Assembly (NCBI GenBank): GCA_033085395.1
Contig: JANQBS010000143.1
Coordinates: forward strand, 40,063 to 104,062
Direction of reading: 5' to 3'
DNA: 64,000 nucleotides
DNA from: Xanthoparmelia taractica
Taxonomy: Eukaryota > Ascomycota > Lecanoromycetes > Lecanorales > Parmeliaceae
How positions within the stretch are numbered: position 1 is the stretch's first letter; every line of letters begins with the position of its first letter. The notes beneath the pieces are model-generated. The model was not told the DNA's origin. It saw nothing but the letters and a program-made list of their open reading frames with translations, and searched no databases. The position numbers and the translations under genes are program-made. This document shows, piece after piece, positions 55,627 to 64,000 of the stretch.

Positions 55627-57236
55627 TCAATGCCCCCTCAAACTAACAACACTACTATCATCACTCTCCAACCTCCGGCTCGCCCTCCGACTCGTGAACC
55701 GTTCCAACTTCCCTTCCCCCTTCTTCCCCCCCCTAAACCTCTCCCCCTTCCCCTCCCCCCCCCTCAACTCCCCCAACCCCAACCCCATCCCACCACCCTC
55801 ATCCCCCCCAGCACGTCCCCCCCTCCCCATCATCTCCCGCCACAAATTCCCACAAGCCGTCCGACTCGTAACAACATAGACAATCGCGTTCCAAAACCCC
55901 TGCAGCGGCAGCACGAGCGCCTCCGTGAAATTGAGCCCGAAGTTGTAGCGATCCGGGTGCACGAGCGCGTAGAGGCGGTTCACGGAGCTGGGCACCCAGG
56001 CGATGAGGAGCGCGCAGAAGAAGAGGAAGGCGACGCGGGCGTAGAGCCAGGATGCGGCGTTCGTTTCGCTGAGCAGGGCCGCGTTGCGGGTGAGGGTGCG
56101 GACGTGGAAGAGCTCGGGGGCGGAGGAGGGCTTGCGGGTTTGGGAGGGGGAGGGCGGCGCGGCTTCGACGTTGACGGTGTAAGGGTCGAAGGCGGTTGTT
56201 GTGGTGGGGGGGTCGAAGGCGGCGGTTGCGGAGGTGGCGATTGCGGCGGGGGTTGGTTTTGTGGGGGAGGAGGGGGAGGAGGGGTGCAGGGTTGGTTCGC
56301 TGCGGGCGTAGGTTGTGACGTCTACTTCGGTGGTGACGGTGCCTTCGAAGGGGTTCTCGTTGAAGGGGTTGAAGAGGCCGCGGAGTTGGTGTCTGTGGTC
56401 CCAGACTTTGCGGAAGGCGAGCAGGTAGATTGTCAGGGCGAAGATGAGTGCGAGCCTAGGTTGTGACGGGGTCAGTGGGTAAATGTGTGGGTGGGGGTGG
56501 AGGAGGGTGGGATTTACCATACGACGCCGTAGAGGGTTGCAACGCGGAGGAAGTCCCATTCCGGGGAGACCCAGCACCAGAGCTGGTTTCACATCAGCAA
56601 TGTCTTCATAGAACTGGGTTTTGCACTCACGAGAGCTGGACCATAGACCATTCCCCGGCTTTTGGATTTTATGAATAGGTATACCAAGGCTGGTATGAAG
56701 GAGAATCCATAGCATCCGAGGAAGTATTTCCACTACCAGATTTCAAAGTCAGCATTCTCACATTTAGATACAGGCATGAAGAATAGGAATAAGAAGGAAG
56801 GTTCGGAAAAGTGGATTACCTCCTGCCTCCGCATGCGCTCTGAGGTCCACCCACGGAACAGGGCGAGGTAGACATTCAATCCCATGCATAAAGCCCAGAG
56901 GGTGTCCACTCCAAGAAACCTGCACTGGACGTCAGATGCCGCAAGAATCATGAAGGTCGCGTGCCCTCGTTACCATTGTATAGCAAAAGCCTGGAACTGG
57001 CAGAGGGAGGAGTTCTGGCCGGCAGAAGGACCGTCTTCGGCGATCAAGGCAGCAATGTTCATGCCCAGGTTACTGAAGGATGCGTAGAAGAACAGGCGGT
57101 TGATGGGCTTGTCGAAGCCTCTGCCGAGGAGAAAGGTGGACAAGATGAAGAGAATGCCGAGGAGAGAGAAGATGGATGTGACTCTTTCTGCTATCATCAT
57201 GGCATTGACCTGGCTGGGGGTGGCTTTGACGGCCAT
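55627..57236 (-). CDS. cAMP-receptor-like / Git3-type G-protein-coupled receptor
   Basis: Five reassembled exons (57236-56974, 56919-56820, 56732-56631, 56582-56518, 56455-55627) give 452 residues. Seven membrane segments can be followed: SIFSLLGILFILSTFLLG, LFFYASFSNLGMNIAALI, VDTLWALCMGLNVYLALF, FLGCYGFSFIPALVYLF, RVATLYGVVWLALIFALTIY, a sixth near ARVAFLFFCALLIAWVP, and a seventh in LPLQGFWNAIVYVV. The third intracellular loop is long (about 100 residues, Pro/Thr/Ser-rich) and the C-tail is Gly/Lys-rich. The arrangement fits fungal class V/CAR-like receptors that signal through heterotrimeric G proteins to cAMP, often for nutrient sensing; the ligand is unknown. The Gly-rich tail is encoded by a very C-rich plus strand near 55720-55830. 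Confidence 0.87.
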
Positions 57237-57700
57237 GATGGGCAATTGCTCTTGCTGAGGTAGGTCAAGTGAGAGCGCTTGATAGCGTCAAGCTCAGCGT
57301 AGAGGTTGGCGTTGTGGTGGCATGCAAAGCCTGGATCATACAGACAATTGTCGTGATATTGTGGATTACAGAGTCTCGTCTAAGATGAGTATGAAAGAGG
57401 TCAAGAGATGCAAGAAGAGCAGTATGTCAATTAGATGATAGGATATTCATCCATGATAGAGAGAAGGAAGCTGAAAAAGCTGACTCGTTGAGAAGTGTCT
57501 GGTAGTACGGATGCCAGGAAGAATGATAGATACCTTAGGCACAACAACCCCCAAATCATGATGTTACCCGACTGGGACAATGGCATATTGTGAGTGGGGC
57601 ACGGCTCCGCATAAAGTCAAAGAAAAGCTTGATCCCTGTCCATGATCCTTTGGTGGGGTTAAGGAAGGATGATTATTTTACATTATTATACCTTAGAATA

Positions 57701-57732
57701 ATGGCTGGCAAGCCAAATGGCTGGCAAGCCAA
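57701..57732 (+). repeat. 16-bp perfect tandem duplication
   Basis: ATGGCTGGCAAGCCAA occurs twice head to tail, followed by a partial third copy. The unit contains the palindrome TGGC...GCCA. Confidence 0.85.
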
Positions 57733-60700
57733 AAGGCTGCGCCGCTGCCAGGGGCGCAAGTAACCATGGTATGGGTGGTAGCATTCGGAGGATCGGATGC
57801 CCTCCCGGAGTCAACTGACTAATGAGCAAAAAACCCGCACCTATCATTCTTCAAGTCAAGAGTATGACACTTATAAAGTTATAAAGTTATGAGGTTAGAT
57901 GACGATGATGGAGCAAGCCAAAGGTGAAAAGGTGCAAAAGGTAAAAGTAGAAGTAAAGGTACTTTACTTGGACGTGTAATCGATTAAAATCGCCCGTCAT
58001 GCGTCTCAGGCTCAATAAGCTAAAAGTTAATCTATCAACTTCCACCAATCGGCGCTCGCTGCGGGGTTGAATTAATTGGGAGGAATCAAGATGAAACATG
58101 CCACGTGAAGCTGACGTATCGCATCATTAGCCTATCTGCACCTCGCTAATCACCGCTTCTTTACCTACTTGTACAAGCCTACCTTACAGCAGCACAGAAT
58201 CGTGCCGAAGCGAGCATGGGAAAGCCCTGCAAAAATGTTTCAGCTTGCGACACAACTTCCCAGCGCCCAAGTGCACCTCTCATTTCTGCCATAGAGTCGC
58301 AAAGGAAGAAGCTGAAGACTACACACACACATCAACACATCAACACATCAACTGCCCATTGTGACGTCCAAAGCTGACATGGAAGCCAACGGGAGTAAAT
58401 GGCCTGCGCCGCCTCCTAGGCCGCTTTACAGGTCGGCCGACTAAATCCTTCAGGGCTTGTTGCGCCCGTCTTGTAGTATGCTACCAAGTACTATTACCCT
58501 TTTTTAAACCTTCAGCCGGGACCGCCTTCAAGTCCGCACCATTCATTGCACCCAGCTCCGGTAGCCTTGACGCGCTTACTGCTCCTTGACACTTTGGTAT
58601 TCCTGCTTCCTGCCAGGTCTGATGCATCACGCGTGAGATAGGCGAAATGTTACAATCTGCAAAGATGATCATTAAGCCTTGAATGTAACCAAGTGAGTGG
58701 GGGGAGCATGACAGTGCAGTAGAAGAGGCTGAACATTGCCATTCTTGTTGGACTCCGACCAGGCCAGAAGCTGACCTGCATATGGTACCTCACATGCTTG
58801 ATCCCATGAATTGTCATATCTTTCCGCCGTAACCAGGGTACCAGGTCACCGAGGAACGATAAGAGAACCTTGGCATATCACACCGTGGTATCCCATGAGA
58901 AAAGCGATAAACAAATGGAAACTGACTGGAGAAAGTAGCCGAAGGGTGGTGGACTTCAGAGAACAGCACCATGACGGGAATCCTGAGCAATCAGAGCAGA
59001 GGGACCAAGTAACGAAAGTAATACCACGTCAGCCGGAGGATATACAGCCTTGCAGTCTCATTGCTAACTTCGAGAGGATGAGGAAGCGCATGTTGTGCAG
59101 GTGGCGCCGTCCGTGAATATCTGTATCATAGCTCGACTGTTGGCAATTGGAAGGTACCTTGGCTGCAGATGTACGGCCATGCATGGCTGCCATACTCTTA
59201 GTCATGATTTACTCGCCTGTGCTGCAATGCGACAATCCACCCCAGGAGGTCTCTGGAACGATCTTCAGGCTGCCTCTTTTTACCACTGTCACTCTATTAT
59301 GGTATAGATCTCGATTCGCTTGAGGTTTTGTTGCTCCATATGCTTATCTACCGGCTGTTCACATTCCAGCGTCACCTCGTCGAGAAGTACAAGCCAGAAA
59401 GAAAAAAAAAGCAATCTGGTAGAAAATCATTTCAAACCATCTCCACGGTACAGGGTATCATCATTTTCCTGCTTCGTCCTCGGCTCTTTCCCCTCGAACC
59501 CTTACTCTCCATCACTTTCTCCGCTCCAGATTGTCTTTACTTCGACCTTTTTTGTCTTTTGTCTCTTCTCCGCCAGCTTCTCCCTCTTTCTCACCCATTC
59601 CCTTCCATGCTCCCCCTTTTCTCCGCAATACGCTTGACGCGACTCAATACGACTCCCGGCGTATCTGTCTTCAATGGCCTGTTTGCCCCCACGATCATAC
59701 AATTCGTCCTGTACATTTCATCCGTTGCCCCACAAACCAAAGCAGATCCGCGTCCACCTCGAAAACCCAGACGCTATTCAATCTGTCATAGACCCGCCCC
59801 AGATTCGTTCGTTTCTCCCGCGTCACGTCAGGTATTGGAGAATTCCTCGCTAACGGCCGCGAACATGTACCCTCACGCTTGACACTTCCATAAAGATCCG
59901 AGCTTCTTGCTTGACCGAGGCAGCTCCTGCACAGGGAGTTCGTCTCTCTGGACTCTAACCCATAACGGCGAAGATATATTCGTCCAGTGTTGGTGGTGAG
60001 ATCACGAGGCAAGGAGAAGCGTCCAGTGGCCTTGAGACAGCACCGAGAGCGCACCCGAAGAGACACTCAACGTGATACGGCTCCAAATGTTTCAAAGAGG
60101 ATGGAATATGCATGACAAGATACAAGCTTTACTTTTGGCAATTTTCGGAAGGTAGGCAAGACACCGTACCGTACCCTTCCATCGAGGGTCTCAGATATCG
60201 AATTCTCTAGATTTAGCCAGGATGAATGATACCACGCAAGAGCTACAACACAAGTCCGCATTAAACCATGGAGTCCCCGAGCTCCAAGAAATCTTTTCAC
60301 AGTGGGAACAATCTAGCTAGGGCTGATGACGATGAGACAGTGATGCATCTCTGGAGCGAGAGTTTCCTCCATTCGCTAAACGACGAGAATCCACCACACT
60401 CGAAACCACCTTGCACCTCCAAGACAGAAGACAGATCCCCCATCCCCCTCCCCCCAACCTCCTCAGCTTAAGCACTCAACTCCAGCAAAGCTGTACCCGC
60501 AGCGCCCCCCACCCCCCAAAACGTTGCCGACACTCACCACCAACCCTCAACGATCATACTTTATACGTACGATCTCCATCCCTCATATCATACCCCCCCA
60601 ATCAATCACTGCGAAAGGCCAGCCCAACGCCTACCCGAAGCCAGCCCCTACACCGTACCCCGTACCCCCTACACTCAACTCAACCCTCGACAATCTGTGT

Positions 60701-60960
60701 GCCATAATCAATCATACCAAAGTAACATCATAGAAGCCCCCCCCCCCTCCACACACACACACACGAGAACCCAACTGAGCAAAAAAGAAACCCCCGGGCA
60801 AATATTCCTGGCCAAGGATGCATTGCCATGGGCACTACGATCTAATTCTGTAGGGTTGTGTCTGCTTTTTTTCTCTCTTTTTTTTTATTTTTTAATTTTT
60901 TTATATCCTCTGTCTGTGATGAGGAGGGCAGTGGGAGATGTGTACCTAGTGTATTCGCAC

Positions 60961-60962
<2 letters not shown>

Positions 60963-60990
<28 letters not shown>
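60963..60990 (+). repeat. (AG)14 microsatellite
   Basis: An uninterrupted AG dinucleotide run in the spacer between the receptor and kinase genes. Confidence 0.9.
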
Positions 60991-60995
<5 letters not shown>

Positions 60996-61420
60996 CAGAC
61001 AGAGCGGATTTGATCAAAGCGGTCGGTGTTTTCCAAGTGAGTGCCTTTTTCTCTTATTCTCCTTGCCTGGGCTGATCTCTTGTTTTGGCTTGGTTTTATT
61101 TTCGTTGTTCGGTGTTTTTGGGATGGGGTGTGGATATGATTTCGCGTAAAGTACTTGGAGCGACGGTGTTGCTGGCATTGTACAAGTTTGCGTGCGTAGG
61201 CTTCTTTTGGGTAATGTGCTTATTTCACCCCCAGGCCCGATTCTTTAATTACAATATAACGATACGTGGATTGAACATCATAGTCATTGTGGAAATAGCC
61301 AAGGCTCTGTTGGCCTCGAATCTCTCATACTTTAGCTATCCATCCGCCTGTCTGTCATCTGTTCAGTAAGGTAGGAACGTCTAGCTAGCTGGTTTTGATT
61401 TCATAAACATCATTCGGGCT

Positions 61421-62644
61421 CTATCCTGCGAGACTGGTGAGTATCTTGATGGTATTCCTGATGCCATGCAAGATATTCTCATCCCGTCCTCGGCCCGGTG
61501 TCCATTCCGCATGAGCAAAGTCGATGAGCTTCACGCTTTGAATGGCAGGGAATTTGACTTCTCCGTTCTCTTCGTCTTCCTCTGCTTCCTCCTCCTCACC
61601 GTCAACCATGACATCACCATCCGTACCATTACCATTGCCATTGGCGGTACCGTTGCCTTTTACGACACCGTTGTCGTTTGTGGTGACATTGGCGCTTGTA
61701 GGATCATTCGCGTGAGAGATCTTACGATCCAAGGAAGCAATTATATCTCTCTCGGTCGCAAAGGCATCTTGTAGAGCTTGCTGATCGCCTTCGTACACAA
61801 ACAGGAGACTCGCAGAGTACATCCTGCTCTCTTCCTTTTGTACCACTCTCTCTATCGCTCTCAGGTCCTCCACGAACCTCCTAATCACTTTCCTAATCGG
61901 TCCCTTGGCTTTCACTCCTTCGGTCATTTTAAAGTATTCTTCGAATCCTTGGCTGATAGTATCGGCGCTAAAAGTGCGGCCATACAACTTGTCGTAAGGG
62001 CGGTAGCCGTCGGGCGTTACATTATCTTGCCCATTGCTAGGGCGCCCTTGGTAAGTCTTCATGCCAGCAATTCGGAGACCGAGAGGCTTGCTCGTTGTTT
62101 CTTCGGCGACCTTATCCAGCTTCACTCGCTTAGCCATCGGAGCATCATCAGCCCATAACCTTGCGCCAAGCTTGACATCGAGTATATTGGGTTTCTTAAA
62201 GCCCGCTGCAACGTTTTCCAAGACAACGGCCGAGTCGGTATGAATCCTGCCACCATTGGACGGTGCCCAGGCGTTTTCGACGACCATGGTGCCAGGAACT
62301 CCATGTATGACGGCAGGCTCGGGATCTGTGGCGTTGGGCAAGACTAGAGCTCCGACAGCTTGCGCTGCGTTGGTGTCGGCACCGAGAGAGATCTTGCCGA
62401 AAAAGGATGGGATGTGAGCTAGGAAATCTGGATGTGCAGGAGTAGATTCGTAGAAGTCTATTTCGGACTGCTTGCAAGGCTTGATGACAAGTTCGCCGGC
62501 CGGGTCCGAGAGAACACCATGACTGTCAGACCTTGGTCAGCTTGGAGCACAAGAGTCCGTCATGTGTAACGTCACTCACTGGCCAGCGGCAACGTTGTCA
62601 AACGCAATAAGCTGCGACTTTCTAAAGGACTTTTTGCTCGCCAT
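61421..62644 (-). CDS. Inositol polyphosphate multikinase (Arg82/Ipk2 family)
   Basis: Two exons (62644-62580 and 62522-61421; intron 57 nt, phase 2) give 388 residues. The N-terminus reads MASKKSFRKSQLIAFDNVAA, then LVIKPCKQSEIDFYE. The inositol-phosphate-binding motif PxxxDxKxG is present as PNILDVKLGARLW, and the catalytic C-terminal motif is VKLIDFAHAEWTPG with DENILHGI after it. SASLLFVYEGD matches the SLL-like motif of the fold. An acidic, Asn/Gly-rich insertion (about 290-335) lies before the last motif, as in yeast Arg82. The enzyme phosphorylates IP3 to IP4 and IP5 in the nucleus, and in yeast also supports arginine-responsive transcription with Mcm1. It faces the AT-rich end of the window. 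Confidence 0.9.
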
Positions 62645-63228
62645 CTTTGGGGGGAAGGCGAAGGGTAAACGCAATTACATGACGAGGAGCAAGGGAAAAT
62701 GGATGAAGTGGATGGATTTGCCCAAACCTGAAGCTTTGCGAATGGCCATATGTGACTTGAAGGCCACGTAGTCTGACATAGCCTTAGCTAAGGATTTTGT
62801 GTGAGGAAAAGGAAATGCCATCTATCTACGGAGGTCGGCACCAAAAGTCCTGGACAGCGCTAAAACTCTTGGCATTCTTGGCAAATGCTCTAAATATCCT
62901 AAATATTAATGCTTTGTATAGTAGCGACGTTAATGCTATACATATGAAATGCATATATATGAAGTATATGCATCTATATATAATTTATGCATTCGAGATA
63001 TATAGTAGCGATATACGTGCTATGCGTATATTATATCGATATTAATACTAAGTATATTAATATAAAGAAATAGAGAGAGAATATAAAGACTTCGTATATA
63101 TTTCTATTCTATATAATATAATAAGTAATAATACTCTTAGTTTTCTTTAATTTTAATAATATATCTAATACTTAGAGCGTTAATTATAATAATAAATATA
63201 GAATTTAAATACTCGCTTTAATCGAAGT

Positions 63229-63365
63229 GTAAGACTCGAAGAGTTCTTAGTATATCTATTTAAATAAAGGTAATTACGAAATAAACGATAATATCTCGAT
63301 AGCTTTTTAATTTTATAGCGTAGTAATATAAAAACTAGATATCTCGCATAGCTCTAATAATAATA
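63229..63365 (+). repeat. LTR-like direct repeat, left copy (AT-shifted)
   Basis: It begins TGTAAGAC and matches 63708-63845 over about 137 bp. Most differences are T or A here where the right copy has C or G, as expected after RIP. Confidence 0.7.
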
Positions 63366-63487
63366 TTATCGCTACTTTAGTAAGTTCTAATTATCTTACT
63401 AGATCGAAAGTATTTTAAATATATTCGTAAAGTCTTAATTCGAGTCTCTACGAGGGCCAGTCTAGAACTTTTATAATTAACTACTTA

Positions 63488-63650
63488 AGACCCTACGAGG
63501 TGCCCTAAAGGCGTTAATCTTATTCACTTGAATAGCCCTGCCGAGTACCCTAATAGCAAGTCGCTTGGATAGCCCTGCGGGATACTCTGAAAGGCGCAAT
63601 CAAGTTACTTGAAGCCCTGCGGGGTACTTTAAAAGGCGCATCTACTAGTA
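63488..63650 (+). repeat. Degenerate tandem repeat of about 40 bp, four units
   Basis: Units beginning AGCCCTGCGGGGTAC or close variants recur at about 63488, 63534, 63571 and 63613, each with an AAGGCG-like core. They lie between the two LTR-like copies. Confidence 0.65.
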
Positions 63651-63670
63651 TTCTTTTGCACGCACGAGTA

Positions 63671-63689
63671 GTCGCTCGAGGCGAGCGAC
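63671..63689 (+). other. Perfect 8-bp hairpin
   Basis: GTCGCTCG and CGAGCGAC flank a 3-nt loop just before a purine tract. Confidence 0.7.
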
Positions 63690-63692
63690 TCT

Positions 63693-63703
63693 AAGGGGGG
63701 AAA
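63693..63703 (+). other. Polypurine tract
   Basis: AAGGGGGGAAA lies 4 nt before the right LTR-like copy, where an LTR retrotransposon has its second-strand primer site. Confidence 0.55.
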
Positions 63704-63707
63704 TAGT

Positions 63708-63845
63708 TGTAAGACCCGAAGAGTTCTTAGCATATCTATTCAAATAGAGATAATTACGAAATAAGTAATAACACACCGATGGCTTTTAACTCTATGGCGT
63801 AGTGATATGAAGACTAGGTGCCTCGCATAGCCCTGACAATAATAC
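63708..63845 (+). repeat. LTR-like direct repeat, right copy
   Basis: It begins TGTAAGAC and is the less mutated partner of the copy at 63229. The window ends too soon to see whether an element continues. Confidence 0.65.
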
Positions 63846-63903
63846 TTAGATAGCTGAGTATATTTATAGTAGAGAAATACCTATGATAGAGAGAGAAATA
63901 TAT

Positions 63904-63923
63904 TTATTTATTATTATTATTAT

Positions 63924-64000
<77 letters not shown>
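63904..64000 (+). repeat. (TTA)n(TAA)n microsatellite at the window end
   Basis: A run of TTA switches to TAA and continues to the last base, so the two halves are self-complementary. Confidence 0.9.

Larger units (their letters stand above)
57237..61420. other. Long spacer, 4.2 kb, low-complexity patches
   Basis: No supportable gene. It contains a 16-bp tandem repeat (57701-57732), an 8-bp tandem repeat ATCAACAC (58331-58352), CT-rich tracts (59500-59640), C-rich DNA (60470-60760), T-rich DNA (60868-60905) and (AG)14 at 60963-60990. The frame at 59328-59882 is an effect of CT-rich composition. A long-promoter or noncoding transcript role for the GPCR or kinase genes is possible. Confidence 0.45.
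62645..64000. other. Kinase promoter followed by AT-rich, gene-free tract
   Basis: Up to about 62870 the sequence is ordinary promoter DNA. From there to about 63480 it is extremely AT-rich, with many TATA and TAAT strings and no coding potential, consistent with repeat DNA altered by RIP-like mutation. Confidence 0.6.

Noticed and set aside
55558..56466. A 302-codon Pro/Gly-rich protein on the plus strand
   Set aside because: It is antisense to the last GPCR exon and its composition is the complement of that gene's Gly/Pro-rich tail.
59328..59882. A 184-codon gene on the plus strand
   Set aside because: It is an open frame through CT-rich low-complexity DNA, with overlapping equally long frames and no protein-like motifs.
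60400..61370. Proline- and serine-rich small genes upstream of the kinase
   Set aside because: These frames come from C-rich, T-rich and AG-repeat DNA and lack consistent starts or conserved composition.
1..64000. CRISPR arrays, bacterial operons, integrons or prophage
   Set aside because: Spliceosomal introns and eukaryotic protein families throughout show nuclear fungal DNA; no regularly spaced repeat array is present.

Overview
The window is nuclear DNA of a filamentous ascomycete (Pezizomycotina-type). Most genes carry short spliceosomal introns of about 46-90 nt with GTRNGT donors and CTRAC-like branch points. The gene set is typical of that group: a peroxisomal Lon protease ending in SRL, a Git3/CAR-like receptor, a Zn(II)2Cys6 protein, a CYP59-like P450, and two STAND/NLR proteins. 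Genes are dense and lie on both strands. The right end grades into an AT-rich tract with mutated repeats. I cannot name the species.

Layout. (1) 1-19.3 kb is mostly conserved: the 3' part of a coiled-coil protein resembling Rid1-type GTPase-binding proteins, a small secreted protein, a vacuolar TRP channel (Yvc1 type) with a 4-nt internal exon, a P450, a 71-aa membrane miniprotein, a large conserved protein of unknown function, mitochondrial ribosomal protein uL23m, and the replication protein A middle subunit. (2) 19.3-43 kb is accessory-like, with long gene-poor gaps. It holds a Zn2Cys6-ankyrin fusion, a NACHT-ankyrin NLR whose N-terminal hydrolase domain has lost its nucleophile, a small membrane protein, a TDA3-like FAD oxidoreductase, an NB-ARC-TPR NLR, an AsaB/CmcJ-like oxidoreductase, a tiny spliced 80-aa gene, and an alpha/beta hydrolase. 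(3) 43.4-62.6 kb returns to conserved genes: Dbp10 RNA helicase, a rhomboid-family protein that appears catalytically dead, peroxisomal Lon, a Sna/Pmp3-type membrane protein, a SUN-domain protein, a GPCR, and inositol polyphosphate multikinase. (4) 62.9-64.0 kb is AT-rich, with a pair of LTR-like direct repeats whose differences are RIP-like transitions, ending in a TTA/TAA microsatellite.

The housekeeping genes do not form one pathway. The accessory block puts two NLR architectures, a regulator with a protein-interaction domain and three metabolic enzymes side by side. A role in non-self recognition or specialised metabolism is an inference from family knowledge and neighbourhood only.

Exon structures were reassembled by eye from splice consensus, phase and protein continuity. 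For the multi-exon genes marked as reassembled, the summed exon length is a multiple of three. No searches were run.
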